Part shown: piece by piece, positions 54,088 to 63,256 of the stretch
Layout: each line of letters starts with the position of its first letter
Numbering within the stretch: position 1 is the first letter of the stretch
From: Phycisphaerales bacterium
GTDB lineage: Bacteria; Planctomycetota; Phycisphaerae; Phycisphaerales; UBA1924
Length of the DNA stretch: 64,000 nucleotides
Assembly: GCA_040217175.1 (NCBI GenBank)
Contig: JAVJNT010000001.1
Span: forward strand, 248,001 to 312,000
Direction of reading: 5' to 3'
Notes under the pieces: model-generated
Databases searched by the model: none
What the model saw: only the letters and a program-made list of their open reading frames with translations
What the model was told of the DNA's origin: nothing
Program-made: the position numbers and the translations under genes

Positions 54088-55611
54088 TTATTCGCCCGCG
54101 AACTCGAAGATGTCGGCGAACGCGCCGCCCCGGATGAGTGCCGAGACCGCCTCGATGGCCGGGGCCGGGCTGCGGTCGGCCGAGAAGGAGGGCACGACGG
54201 ATCGGATTCGTTTCAGCGCCTCTTCCACCGCTGGGCCGGACTTGAGCGGGCGGTGGAACTCGATGCCTTCGGCGGCGCAGATCATCTCGATGGCAACGAC
54301 GCTCTCGGCGAGTTCGAGCGCTCGAGCGGCCTTGGCAGCGCTGCGAGGCCCGAAGCTGTTGTAGTCCTCGATGCCGGCGCTGGTGGGCAGGTTGATCACG
54401 CTGGCGGGGCTGGCGAGGCCCGCGATCTCGTTGACCAGCGCGGCCGCGGTGTATTGGGCGATCATGAGCCCGCTGTGCAGGCCCGGGCCGTGCGAGAGGT
54501 AGGGCAGCAGGTGGGTCTCGGGGTCGCTGGCGGCCAGGATGGCAAAGACGCGGCGCTCGCTGATGCCCGCGACGTGGGCGATGGCGATCGCCAGCGTGTC
54601 GAGCGGGATGGCGATGGGCATGCCGTGGAAGTTGCCGGCGCTCACGACGTCGAGCGTGTCATCGTTGTCGAAGAGCAGCGGGTTGTCGGTGACGGCGCCC
54701 AGCTCACGCAGGGTTGCCTCATGAACGTAGTTGGCCGCGTCGTTCGCGGCTCCGAGTACATAGGGAGCGCAACGGAACGAGTACGGATCCTGCACTCGTG
54801 GATCATCGGTGCGGTGGCTTGGCAGGATCTCGCTGCCTGCAAGAAGTCTCTGCAGGTTCGCAGCGACCGTGCCCGTCTTGGTGTTGTTGCGAGCCATGTG
54901 GACCCGTGGCTGGAGATAGGAATCGGTCGCGCGGAAGGCATCGATCGACATGGCGTTGGCAACGAGCGCCGCATTCGTCAGGCGGCTGTAGTCTTCGAGC
55001 AGGAGCGCCGCCCGCGCCGCCATCAGGTGCGTGCCGTTGATGAGCGCGAGCCCTTCCTTCGCCTCGAGCGTCAGCGGCTCGATGCCGGCGTCCCGCGGCG
55101 TGCGGCCGTCCATCGTCGGCGCCTCGCCCATCATCGAGAGCACGGCGTGCGCGAGAGGTGCAAGATCTCCCGACGCGCCGACCGAACCGAGCGAGGGGAC
55201 AACAGGCGTGAGCCCTGCATTGAGCCAGGCGAGGATCGTCTCGACCACGACGGGCCGAACGCCCGAGTACCCACGCGAGAGCGACGCGGCGAGCAGGAGC
55301 ATCATGCCGCGGACGACGTCCTGGCCGAGTGGCTCTCCCACGCCGGCGGCATGGCTGCGGATGAGGTTGGCTTGGAGCTCGCGGAGCTTCTCGGAGTTGA
55401 TTCGGGTGCGGGCGAGCGAGCCGAAGCCGGTATTGATGCCGTAGTAGGCGTTGCCGTCGGTGGTGAGGGCTTCGAGCTTCGCACGGGTGGCACCGAGCCG
55501 CTCCATGACGGCCGGCGACACGGCGACGGGCCTGCCCCGCCGTGCGACTGCCACGAAGTCGTCGATCGAGAGTGCGGATGCGTCGAGCAAAAGGGGGGAT
55601 TCGTTTGGCAT
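54088..55611 (-). CDS. hutH: Histidine ammonia-lyase
   Basis: First enzyme of histidine catabolism, releasing ammonia to give urocanate. It has 507 residues. The MIO prosthetic group forms from Ala146-Ser147-Gly148 in GSVGASGDLAPLAH. YYGINTGFGSLARTRI carries the catalytic tyrosine region, and QDPYSFRC-like sequence appears as VQDPYSFRCAPYV. FHGMPIAIPLDTLAIAIAHV is the usual downstream block. The ATG at 55611 gives the usual length; the frame is open to 55689. It is divergent from the DUF2339 gene and cotranscribed with hutU. Confidence 0.94.
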   Translation of the reverse strand: MPNESPLLLDASALSIDDFVAVARRGRPVAVSPAVMERLGATRAKLEALTTDGNAYYGINTGFGSLARTRINSEKLRELQANLIRSHAAGVGEPLGQDVVRGMMLLLAASLSRGYSGVRPVVVETILAWLNAGLTPVVPSLGSVGASGDLAPLAHAVLSMMGEAPTMDGRTPRDAGIEPLTLEAKEGLALINGTHLMAARAALLLEDYSRLTNAALVANAMSIDAFRATDSYLQPRVHMARNNTKTGTVAANLQRLLAGSEILPSHRTDDPRVQDPYSFRCAPYVLGAANDAANYVHEATLRELGAVTDNPLLFDNDDTLDVVSAGNFHGMPIAIPLDTLAIAIAHVAGISERRVFAILAASDPETHLLPYLSHGPGLHSGLMIAQYTAAALVNEIAGLASPASVINLPTSAGIEDYNSFGPRSAAKAARALELAESVVAIEMICAAEGIEFHRPLKSGPAVEEALKRIRSVVPSFSADRSPAPAIEAVSALIRGGAFADIFEFAGE

Positions 55612-55674
55612 CGGGGCGATTCTTGGCGTGTCGTCTGGGCCGGCATGGCGAGGTGATGCCGATTCCGCCATCGG

Positions 55675-55703
55675 TGGACTCCCGAGCAAGTAAAGTGTAT
55701 ACT
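55675..55703 (+). promoter_or_regulatory. Sigma-70-type promoter of the DUF2339 gene
   Basis: TGGACT (55675-55680), a 17-bp spacer and TATACT (55698-55703). The ATG at 55712 is only eight bases beyond the -10 box and lacks a Shine-Dalgarno, so the transcript is probably leaderless. Confidence 0.55.
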
Positions 55704-55711
55704 AACTATCG

Positions 55712-58525
55712 ATGGCGGACATGCCACACGACGACGCAAGGCGAGAGCTGTCAGAGGTTCGCGCGCAGCTGCGGGCCCTGCAGCACCGGCTCGACGCGAT
55801 CGAGACCCGGCTGGCGTCCGAGGAGCTCACGACGGAGGAGCCTGCGGCCGCCGAGCCGCCGGTCGACGAACCCGCGGCCGAGGAGCCTCGGGCGAAGAGC
55901 CTGTTCGAGGAACTCCGCGAGAAGAAGATGGCCGCGGCGAGTGCGCGAGATGATGCGCCGCCGGTGGCTCCCGCGCCGCCGCTGCCGGTCGACGAACACG
56001 AGGACGGTGATCCGGAAGAGCAGGCACGGCGCGCGTGGAACCTGTCGGAGCTCGAGTGGCTGGTGGGGGCCAAGGGCATCGTGCTGGCCGGCGTGCTGGT
56101 GCTGGTCATCGCCGCGGGATTCTTCCTGAAAGAAGCCTGGGATCGTGGCTGGGTCGATCAGGTGCCCGGCTGGGTCCGGTGCGCGCTCGGTGCCGCGTTC
56201 GGCATCGGCCTCGTCGCCGTCGGCGAGGTGTTCCGTCGGCGGATCAACGACCTCGCCTCGAGCGGCGTGAGTGCGGCGGGCCTGGCGGTCGTCTTCGGCT
56301 CGATCCTCGCGGCTGCGCGGATCTACGAGCTCATGCCGATCCCGGTGGCGTTCGTACTGCTTGCGCTCACGTCGCTCTCGGGCGTGCTGCTTGGGGCGCT
56401 CTCGAACCGCGTGCTGCTGTCGGGGCTGTCGCTCATCGGCGCATTCGTCGTGCCGCTGGTCGTGCGGACTGACTCGCCGTCGTACGTCGCGCTGCCGGCG
56501 TACCTGCTGGCGCTACTGGCGATGGGGCTCGTGCTGGCGGGCTGGAAGGGCCACGGTTTCGCCATCATCCGCCGGCTCGCGTGGTGGGGCACGGCCGTCA
56601 TGGGCACGCTCTGGGGCCTTAGCGTGCTGGAGGACCGGCTGGCGCCCGTGGTCGTGTTCGCGTCGCTCGTGTGGGCGATGACGATCGCCGAGCTCTATGC
56701 GTCGGCGCGCTTCTTCGCCCGACTGCGTCCGAGCGTCGATTGGCCCGACGAATCGAGCGCCGGTTTCGTGCGCACGGAGCCGGGCGAGGCGATCCGGTTC
56801 GATCTGCTGGCTCTCTGGACGCCCGAGGCGCGGTGGATCAACTCGGTCTTTGGCGTGACGGTGTGGGCGGTGGTGCTCATGGCGGTCGCGGTCCACGAGC
56901 ACGCGGCGGGGCTTGTGTGGGTCGTGCCCGGGGCGTTGATGCTCGCGTCGATTGCCGTCGCGCTGGCCAGTGCGCCGGGCCGGTCGTTGTGGACGAACCA
57001 CCCGTCGGCACGGTCTGCCCTCGCGACGGCGCTGGTCATCGACGCGGCTGCGTTGCTGGCGATCACGATCGCGACGGGGCTCGGCGGCGCGGCGGAGGTC
57101 ATTACCTGGGCCCTGGTGGGCCTGGCCGCGGTCGCGTTCGGCGTGCGCGTGCGATTCGCCGCGGCGAGCGTGCTGGGCCTGCTCTTCATGGGGTTCGGGC
57201 TGGCGCGGGTCGTGACGTTCGACCTTGGGCTTGCAATCGTCGACCTGCAAGACGAGGCGCTCGCGTCGACAGCATTGCTGGGCCTACGAGTCACGTCGTG
57301 GTCGGCCCAGGTGTTCGTCGTGTCGGCCGCCATCGCTGTTGCGGCGTTCCTGTTGCGTCGGTCGCGCTACCGGCAGGCCACGGCGATCACCGCGCTGGCG
57401 GCCGCGGCGTTTGCGCTCATCGGGCCCGGCAGTGAGGCGCTCTCGCTCGGCGCGGCGTGGGCCATCGTGGGCGTGCTCGCCGCCCATGGAGCGGTTGCCG
57501 TGCGGCGGCTCGATCTGCGAAACGCGGCCGCGGCGATCCTCGTGCTCGGCACGGGCGTTTCGTCGTTTGCAGCAACGGCGGCGCTCAAGAGCGCCCGGCT
57601 GCTGCCGGCCGACGTGGTGGTCTCGTGGACCGATGCGTCGTGGTCGCTGCTGTTCGTCGGGCTCGCGTGGATCGCGGCGAGCGGCGTCCGCCGGGTGCCC
57701 CCGGTCGTTCGCATGGTCTCGGTCGGCGTGGCGCTGGCGGCTTTCGCCGAGATGCTCCTGGGAGACGGAACACCGTTTGGCAACCTGGTCGTCGGCTGGT
57801 CGCTTCTGGTCGCGGGCGTTTCGGCACTGGCGGTCGTCGATTTGCGGGTGTTGCGGTCCTGGTTGCTTGCAAAGCTCTCGTGCGGCGCGGCGCTGCTGAT
57901 GGCGGCGATCTGGGTGGGGCACCGCGTGGCGACGGACTGGGGCGACATCGACGCGGTCCCGCTGCTGCACCGTGCGATCGCGTCCGGCTTTATCGTCATG
58001 GCGTCGCTGCTGGCCGTCGGCTGGAGGCTGGGACGCTCGAGAGATGTTGACGGCGTGCCATGGGACCAAGCTGCGGTGCGTCGCGCGCTTCGGAGGTCGG
58101 CATTCGTCGGTGTGGGCGTGCTGGGCTTCGTGCTCAGTTCGTCGGAGGTCTACCGCTCCGTCGACTGGATGGGCGTTGCGGGTGAGGCGGCGCCGAATGC
58201 GGCGCTCTCGGTCTGGTGGGCGCTGTACGCCGTGGCGACGATCGCGCTGGGCGTGCGGCTGGCCGGGGGCATCGCGGCCGTGCGGTGGGCGGGCCTCGCG
58301 CTGCTTGGCGTCACGGCGATCAAGGCCGTGCTGCTCGACATGGCAGCCCTCGACGGCCTGACACGGATCATCGGCTCGGCGGTGGTGGGGCTGATCCTGC
58401 TCGGGGCGGGCGTGGGATACGCGGCCATGATGGGGCGTGTGAAGACGCCGAGGACGGTTGGCTCGCAGCAGGGAGGAACAACTCCGGACGACGACACGTT
58501 CAACCGGCCGAACTCCCGGAGATGA
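55712..58525 (+). CDS. DUF2339 family polytopic membrane protein
   Basis: A 937-residue inner-membrane protein. An N-terminal cytoplasmic coiled coil (DARRELSEVRAQLRALQHRL) and a long acidic Pro/Glu linker reach to about residue 110. Then come some 24-28 predicted helices to the end, starting with the family signature LEWLVGAKGIVLAGVLVLVIAAGFFLKEAW (given in part: VGAKGIVLAGVLVLVIAAGF). The function of DUF2339 proteins is unknown; they are large, multi-pass and common in planctomycetes and bacteroidetes. It is followed by the hydrolase gene after 4 bases, suggesting cotranscription. Confidence 0.88.
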   Translation: MADMPHDDARRELSEVRAQLRALQHRLDAIETRLASEELTTEEPAAAEPPVDEPAAEEPRAKSLFEELREKKMAAASARDDAPPVAPAPPLPVDEHEDGDPEEQARRAWNLSELEWLVGAKGIVLAGVLVLVIAAGFFLKEAWDRGWVDQVPGWVRCALGAAFGIGLVAVGEVFRRRINDLASSGVSAAGLAVVFGSILAAARIYELMPIPVAFVLLALTSLSGVLLGALSNRVLLSGLSLIGAFVVPLVVRTDSPSYVALPAYLLALLAMGLVLAGWKGHGFAIIRRLAWWGTAVMGTLWGLSVLEDRLAPVVVFASLVWAMTIAELYASARFFARLRPSVDWPDESSAGFVRTEPGEAIRFDLLALWTPEARWINSVFGVTVWAVVLMAVAVHEHAAGLVWVVPGALMLASIAVALASAPGRSLWTNHPSARSALATALVIDAAALLAITIATGLGGAAEVITWALVGLAAVAFGVRVRFAAASVLGLLFMGFGLARVVTFDLGLAIVDLQDEALASTALLGLRVTSWSAQVFVVSAAIAVAAFLLRRSRYRQATAITALAAAAFALIGPGSEALSLGAAWAIVGVLAAHGAVAVRRLDLRNAAAAILVLGTGVSSFAATAALKSARLLPADVVVSWTDASWSLLFVGLAWIAASGVRRVPPVVRMVSVGVALAAFAEMLLGDGTPFGNLVVGWSLLVAGVSALAVVDLRVLRSWLLAKLSCGAALLMAAIWVGHRVATDWGDIDAVPLLHRAIASGFIVMASLLAVGWRLGRSRDVDGVPWDQAAVRRALRRSAFVGVGVLGFVLSSSEVYRSVDWMGVAGEAAPNAALSVWWALYAVATIALGVRLAGGIAAVRWAGLALLGVTAIKAVLLDMAALDGLTRIIGSAVVGLILLGAGVGYAAMMGRVKTPRTVGSQQGGTTPDDDTFNRPNSRR

Positions 58526-58529
58526 ACGC

Positions 58530-59303
58530 ATGCCCACCACCAGCCACACCATCGAATGCCCCAGCGGCTATGCGCTAGCCGCCAAGCTCGACGAGCCGGA
58601 GGGCGAGGTGGTGGGCTTCGCAGTGTTTGCGCACTGCTTCACGTGCTCGAAGGACTCGATCGCAACGTCGCGCGTGTCCCGTGCGCTCGCGGCGCGGGGC
58701 ATCGGCGTGCTACGGGTCGACTTCACCGGGCTCGGCCGGAGCGAGGGCGAGTTCGGTGACTCGACCTTTACGGGCAACGTGCAGGACCTGCGCGCCTCGT
58801 GCGCGTGGCTCAGCGAGAACCGGATGCCCCCGGGCCTGCTCATCGGTCACAGCCTGGGCGGCGCCGCGGTGCTGGCGCTCGCTGGCGGAGGCGGCGACGA
58901 GATCTCGAGCGTTCGGGGCGTGGTGACCATCGGCGCTCCGGCGGACCCCGAGCACGTCACGCACCTGTTCGATGCCGGGCTCGAAGAGATTCGCAGGGCG
59001 GGCTCGGCCGAGGTCAGCATCGGCGGTCGGCCGTTCCGCGTCGGGGCCGGGCTCGTCGAGGACCTGCAGCAGCAGGACCCGCAGCGGATGATCGCGAACC
59101 TGCGCCGGGCACTCATGATCTTCCACTCGCCGGTTGACGCGATCGTGGGCATTGAAAATGCCGCGAAGATCTACGGTTGGGCCAAGCACCCCAGGAGCTT
59201 CGTGAGCCTGGACAAGGCCGATCACCTGCTGACGAACAAGGACGACGCCGAGCTCGTGGCGGGCATGCTGGCGGCGTGGGCGAGGCACTTGCTCGGCGGG
59301 TAG
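58530..59303 (+). CDS. Alpha/beta hydrolase
   Basis: A 257-residue cytoplasmic hydrolase with no signal peptide. The nucleophile elbow is LLIGHSLGGAAVL, with Ser in GHSLG. The acid is probably the Asp in FHSPVDAIVG and the base His in LDKADHLLTN. The oxyanion region is FAHCFTCSKDS, and the N-terminal FTGLGRSEGEFGDSTF is typical of the OsmC-associated or YfhR-like hydrolases. There is no OsmC domain at the C-terminus, so it is the shorter form. Substrate unknown. The ATG at 58530 has GGAG about eight bases upstream and lies 4 bases after the DUF2339 stop. Confidence 0.85.
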   Translation: MPTTSHTIECPSGYALAAKLDEPEGEVVGFAVFAHCFTCSKDSIATSRVSRALAARGIGVLRVDFTGLGRSEGEFGDSTFTGNVQDLRASCAWLSENRMPPGLLIGHSLGGAAVLALAGGGGDEISSVRGVVTIGAPADPEHVTHLFDAGLEEIRRAGSAEVSIGGRPFRVGAGLVEDLQQQDPQRMIANLRRALMIFHSPVDAIVGIENAAKIYGWAKHPRSFVSLDKADHLLTNKDDAELVAGMLAAWARHLLGG

Positions 59304-59468
59304 GCGTGCTCCACGCGAGTAGGGTGACGCGAGCGCACGCCCGACCTGCGATCGGTTTTCGCGCTCGTGGAACGAATGGGTCTTTATCCACTCGCGAGTC
59401 GATGCTCGATTTGCTTGATCCGACCTCCGGGGGACACCGCGTGAAGGGCATCGGCGTCCCAAACGAAG

Positions 59469-59507
59469 AACGCCCGCCACGGTCCAGGCTGGATCGCGGC
59501 GGGCGTT
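59469..59507. terminator. Hairpin between convergent genes, probable terminator
   Basis: AACGCCCGCC (59469-59478) pairs perfectly with GGCGGGCGTT (59498-59507) over 10 bp. On the minus strand it is followed by CTTCGTTT, so it best ends the dockerin-type gene's transcript; on the plus strand the T-run is poor. Confidence 0.55.
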
Positions 59508-59529
59508 GTGCTTCGAGGTGCAGGATGAC

Positions 59530-61746
59530 TTATCCGCAGGCCGTGGCGAAGTCGTTCTGGAAGGCCAGGAAATCGAAGATGTTGAGTTGGCCGTCGCCGT
59601 CGAAGTCGGCGGCGGGGCTGCCCGCGTCGAACAGATTCTGATACTCAAGGAAGTCGAAGAGGGTCAATTCACCATCGCCGTCGAGGTCAGCCCGGCAACG
59701 ATTGAGCAGGTCGGCCGCCATCGCCGCCACTTGGCCGGACGTAGCGGTGCCCTCGTAGATGCGAACTTCGTAGATCACGCCGTCGAAGGGTCGCTCGCCT
59801 TGGCTCTCGTTGCCGAGCATGATCTTGTAGTCTTCCCAGCCTGCGAAGCCGCCCTCGAAGCCTGAAAGGCTGCCGGCGATCCGGCCATCGACGTATGCCA
59901 GGAGCGTCCCGGTGTCGATGTCGTAGGTGAGCGCGAGGTGGATGGTCTGGCCCGCATCGATCAGTCGATCTTCCAGGTGCAGGCGGCGGACGCCCGAATC
60001 CGTCGTGCGAAGGCGAATCTCGAGCTCAAAACGGTCACCCACGGGGTCGGCCAGCACGCTCAGGTTGCGGTCCTGGACGTCCGTCCCATCGGACCACGAG
60101 AAGATGCGGCCGCCGCTGGCATGGGCGTCATCGATGCGGAACAGGGTTTCGAACGTCATCTCGTCGTCGACGTTCAGGATGTCCTTCAGCCCGCGGGCCG
60201 TGGACCTGGATTCCGTAATCGCCATTGTCTGGCCATCCGCGACGTCCTGCATGAACTCGAGGCCGGTACCGAAGCGATGATCGTCGATCCAACGGACGCT
60301 TCCGCGGTCCTCATCGATCTGAAGGTCGATGTTGCCCATCAGGTCGTACACGTCCTGGCCTGCCTGCTCATTGAATGCCCACTCGGTCAGGCACTCCAGC
60401 GTTGCGACCGGATCGCGCTCGATGCAGCCAAGGAACTGGGCGGGCAAGTTTTCTCGGTCGGCCCAGCTCCGCTTGAGTCGGTTCCAGCTCGTCAGGCAGT
60501 TGTCCCGGTCGTAGGTCGTTTCGACCACGGTCGGATGCGTCCAGTAGCCAATCAGATCGGCAAAGCCAACGCCGAAGAAGTCGGCACCCGCCGTCGGGAA
60601 GCGGGGGTCGTGGTCGATGATGTCCGTGGCGTCGATGGTAAACCCAAGCGTCCGGCTGCCGTCGGGATTGTCCACGTCCATCAGGTCGATGACGAACGAA
60701 GGATCGATGAGGCTGCACGCGATGAGGTCGCCGCCATCCGCGGCGCCGTCTCCGTCCCCGTCCTCGAAAGAGCGAATCCGGGTCGCGTCGTCGGCACCAC
60801 CGTTGTAGGTGTAGACCGAGAGGCGCGTGTCGCCTTCGCGCGTCGCATCGAGGTAGAAGATCGCATACTCCCCCGTCGAGCCCTCGCGCGGCATCGGTCC
60901 GTCGTTGACGATCGTCGTGAAGCCATTGGCCAGCATGCCGTCGACCGGGTCGAGCGTCACGTTGTACGTAAACCGCTTCGTCGACGCGTTGAAGACCGAG
61001 ACGATCTCGCGAACGTCGCCTGCCTCCGTTTGGCCGGGCGGGTCGATCGAGACGTGCGAGTACTCGTCGATCGACTCGCATGTCGTATCTTCTCCGCGAA
61101 AATCACCGCCTCGGCGCGCGCACTCGAGGTCGCTGAGCTCTTCGCAGCCCGAATCCGGCAGGCAGCAGGCACCCAGCAAGCCCGAAGCATTGATGACCTG
61201 TCCCTTGGCGCCACCGGTGAAGTCGCGATCGAAGCCCATGAAGTCGCCATCCTCAGCTTGCACGGGCACGCTCACTCGATCGGTGTCGAACCGGTCGGCA
61301 AGCAGTCCGCCGAGGACGTCTCCGCTGAGCACGTAGGTGAAGTTCGTTTCGCCCGGCTCTGCCGAGAACCTCACGCGATCGATCGCTACGTCGAGCAGCA
61401 GTCCGTCGAATTCGATGCCGTCGAGCACGACACGTCCTGTGACCGAGAGCGTGTTGGCCCCGGTGGGGTCGAGTTCGCCGGCTGCATCGATGGCAAAAAG
61501 CGCCACCGTTTCACGGCCTTCGCTCCCTGGGAAGACAAACGACGGCGGCGTGCCGGGCCCGGGCGTCACGAACAACGTCGAGGCGGTCATCGTGACCTCG
61601 CCCGTGGCTGCCTCGTACGCCGTCATGCCCTGGCTGTCGAAGTCAATGAACGGAAAGCCCTGGGCCAGGGCACGGCTGCTAGCCAGCAGCAGCAAGATAG
61701 CAGTTGCGGCCAGCGCGACCGAACGGCACGGATTTTTCGTCTGCAT
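59530..61746 (-). CDS. Secreted LamG-domain protein with C-terminal dockerin-type EF-hands
   Basis: Exported protein of 738 residues. The signal peptide is MQTKNPCRSVALAATAILLL, with cleavage after ALA near residue 28. A Cys-rich segment lies near 195-225 (LGACCLPDSGCEELSDLECA). Residues about 455-675 form a LamG/concanavalin-like sandwich (LTEWAFNEQAGQDVYDLMGN, FETLFRIDDAHASGGRIFSW, HLALTYDIDTGTLLAYVDGR). Residues 685-738 carry two EF-hand loops (ADLDGDGELTLFDFLEYQNL, ADFDGDGQLNIFDFLAFQND) and the chain ends Cys-Gly. The tail matches that of the protein at 43778-45142, pointing to a shared surface-anchoring route. The middle part has no named domain. Confidence 0.85.
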   Translation of the reverse strand: MQTKNPCRSVALAATAILLLLASSRALAQGFPFIDFDSQGMTAYEAATGEVTMTASTLFVTPGPGTPPSFVFPGSEGRETVALFAIDAAGELDPTGANTLSVTGRVVLDGIEFDGLLLDVAIDRVRFSAEPGETNFTYVLSGDVLGGLLADRFDTDRVSVPVQAEDGDFMGFDRDFTGGAKGQVINASGLLGACCLPDSGCEELSDLECARRGGDFRGEDTTCESIDEYSHVSIDPPGQTEAGDVREIVSVFNASTKRFTYNVTLDPVDGMLANGFTTIVNDGPMPREGSTGEYAIFYLDATREGDTRLSVYTYNGGADDATRIRSFEDGDGDGAADGGDLIACSLIDPSFVIDLMDVDNPDGSRTLGFTIDATDIIDHDPRFPTAGADFFGVGFADLIGYWTHPTVVETTYDRDNCLTSWNRLKRSWADRENLPAQFLGCIERDPVATLECLTEWAFNEQAGQDVYDLMGNIDLQIDEDRGSVRWIDDHRFGTGLEFMQDVADGQTMAITESRSTARGLKDILNVDDEMTFETLFRIDDAHASGGRIFSWSDGTDVQDRNLSVLADPVGDRFELEIRLRTTDSGVRRLHLEDRLIDAGQTIHLALTYDIDTGTLLAYVDGRIAGSLSGFEGGFAGWEDYKIMLGNESQGERPFDGVIYEVRIYEGTATSGQVAAMAADLLNRCRADLDGDGELTLFDFLEYQNLFDAGSPAADFDGDGQLNIFDFLAFQNDFATACG

Positions 61747-61844
61747 CGTTGCCTACCCCCGGTGCCATCGCACCTACACGTGAAAGCACCACGCCCGTAG
61801 ACGTGGACAAGATTTGATTTCTCCGACTGAAGTTGTTGCCCTGG

Positions 61845-62453
61845 TCAGCGCCTACGGCGGCGGGCTGCCAGCAAACCAGCACCCAGAACCGCCAAGCTAG
61901 CCGGTGCTGGCACCGGACGACCGATGTCTGCGAGACCCGCCGTGGTGCGGAAGTTCCGGTCGAACGATCCGCCAAAGGTACCGTCGGTGCCGGCGATGAT
62001 GCCAATCTGATCGCCGTAGAGCCCAGAGAGCGTGCCGCCGGTGGTGCCGATGATGAGTTCCAACACGCCCGTGCGACCGCTGCTTCCAAAGTCGATGACG
62101 CCCTCGCCCGTGAGCAGGGTTTCAATCCTTCCGCCATCGATGAAGCTGCCACTGATCGAGAGTCGGGCGCCCGAGGCGATGCCCGAATCATCGACCGACA
62201 CGTCGATGTTGATCTCGGGGTCGAAGATGGGATTGAAGCCGACAACCGGGCTCGTACCCGACGTGTCGAAGAGCGTCACGCCGGAGACGTCGGTCGTGGC
62301 GATGCTCAGCAGGTCAAGGTCGGCGTCGTACTCGACGAGCGTCGAAAACACGGTCATGTCCGGGCTGGGTTCCAGCACCAGACCAATAGGATCGGCCGCC
62401 GCCATTGCCGAGAATCCGGCAACGGCACCAGCACACAGGGCCAGGTAACGCAT
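61845..62453 (-). CDS. PEP-CTERM-type exported protein
   Basis: A 202-residue exported protein. The signal peptide MRYLALCAGAVAGFSAMAAA is cleaved after AAA. The middle is rich in Gly, Ser, Thr and Asp with few charges and looks like beta structure. The C-terminus is the sorting signal: PVPAPASLAVLGAGLLAARR followed by Arg residues, that is a P-x-P-A motif, a helix and a basic tail, typical of planctomycete PEP-CTERM proteins processed by exosortase. No exosortase gene is in the window. A GAGGA ribosome site and a strong promoter lie upstream. Confidence 0.82.
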   Translation of the reverse strand: MRYLALCAGAVAGFSAMAAADPIGLVLEPSPDMTVFSTLVEYDADLDLLSIATTDVSGVTLFDTSGTSPVVGFNPIFDPEINIDVSVDDSGIASGARLSISGSFIDGGRIETLLTGEGVIDFGSSGRTGVLELIIGTTGGTLSGLYGDQIGIIAGTDGTFGGSFDRNFRTTAGLADIGRPVPAPASLAVLGAGLLAARRRRR

Positions 62454-62518
62454 ATCTCTTGTCCTCTCTGCCGCACACATCGTGGCTCGTTTCCTAGGCG
62501 AACCACCGCGGTAATGGG

Positions 62519-62547
62519 GTTATACCGGATCGCGGCATCGCTGTCAA
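62519..62547 (-). promoter_or_regulatory. Near-consensus sigma-70 promoter of the PEP-CTERM gene
   Basis: On the minus strand TTGACA (62547-62542), a 17-bp spacer and TATAAC (62524-62519). The -35 box is perfect and the -10 has one change. It predicts a 5' leader of about 60 bases before the ATG at 62453. It is the best promoter seen in the window. Confidence 0.8.
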
Positions 62548-62631
62548 GCCCATATGACGTTACCAAACACCAAATTCGTCGATTGTTACCCAACCTCAAA
62601 CAATGGACTCCAGAGGCGTCGATAGTGTGGC

Positions 62632-63237
62632 ATGGGCAACAGTGAGTCACCGTTCCTCAGGGACCGCACGCGTCTGATTGCCGCCATCAGCTTCGGGGTG
62701 GCATTGACTTGCTTCTCCGTCTACGCCATCTTGCGGGGCAACGCCGAGTTCATCTTCTACGGCGTGGTGCTGGTCATCCTTGCCGTTGCCGTCTTCATGC
62801 TCGATCGCCGGGTGGGACTTTCTCACGCGGCAATCTGGGGCCTGCTCGTGTGGGCCGTGCTGCACCTGGCGGGCGGCAACGTGCCCGCCGGCGAGGCAGG
62901 GGTGCTCTACAACTTCCGGCCCGCGGAGTGGCTGCCGAAGTATGACCAGGCCTTGCACGCGTTTGGCTTCGCGGTGGCGACGCTGGTGTGCTGGGAGTGC
63001 CTCCGCCGTGCTCTGGTGCGCGACGATGGTGCTCCGCCGAGGGCGACGACGGGGCTGGCGATCGCGTGCGTGCTCATGGGCATCGGGCTCGGCGCACTCA
63101 ACGAGGTGGTTGAGTTTATCGCCGTGCTGACGATGCCCGAGACGAACGTCGGTGGCTACATGAACACCGGATGGGACCTGGTGAGCAACCTCACCGGCGC
63201 GGCGGCCATGGGGGTGTGGATCCGGCTGCGGGGTTGA
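62632..63237 (+). CDS. DUF2238-like (YjdF-type) membrane protein
   Basis: A 201-residue inner-membrane protein with about five helices (AAISFGVALTCFSVYAILRG, FIFYGVVLVILAVAVFMLDR, AAIWGLLVWAVLHLAGG, LHAFGFAVATLVCWECLRRA, ACVLMGIGLGALNEVVEFIA). The conserved polar residues of the DUF2238 family are visible: His in LLVWAVLHLAGG, LPKYDQALHAFGF, the Asn-Glu pair in ALNEVVEF and the Asp in NTGWDLVSNLTGA. The family has no assigned function. The ATG at 62632 has a weak ribosome site. The intergenic region upstream is the most A/T-rich in the window. Confidence 0.7.
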   Translation: MGNSESPFLRDRTRLIAAISFGVALTCFSVYAILRGNAEFIFYGVVLVILAVAVFMLDRRVGLSHAAIWGLLVWAVLHLAGGNVPAGEAGVLYNFRPAEWLPKYDQALHAFGFAVATLVCWECLRRALVRDDGAPPRATTGLAIACVLMGIGLGALNEVVEFIAVLTMPETNVGGYMNTGWDLVSNLTGAAAMGVWIRLRG

Positions 63238-63256
63238 ATTCGAGTTGATCCGGAAG

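Noticed and set aside
52525-55656. A 1043-codon plus-strand open frame opposite hutU and hutH
   Set aside because: The hut enzymes are certain from their motifs; the antisense product has no structure and a skewed composition.
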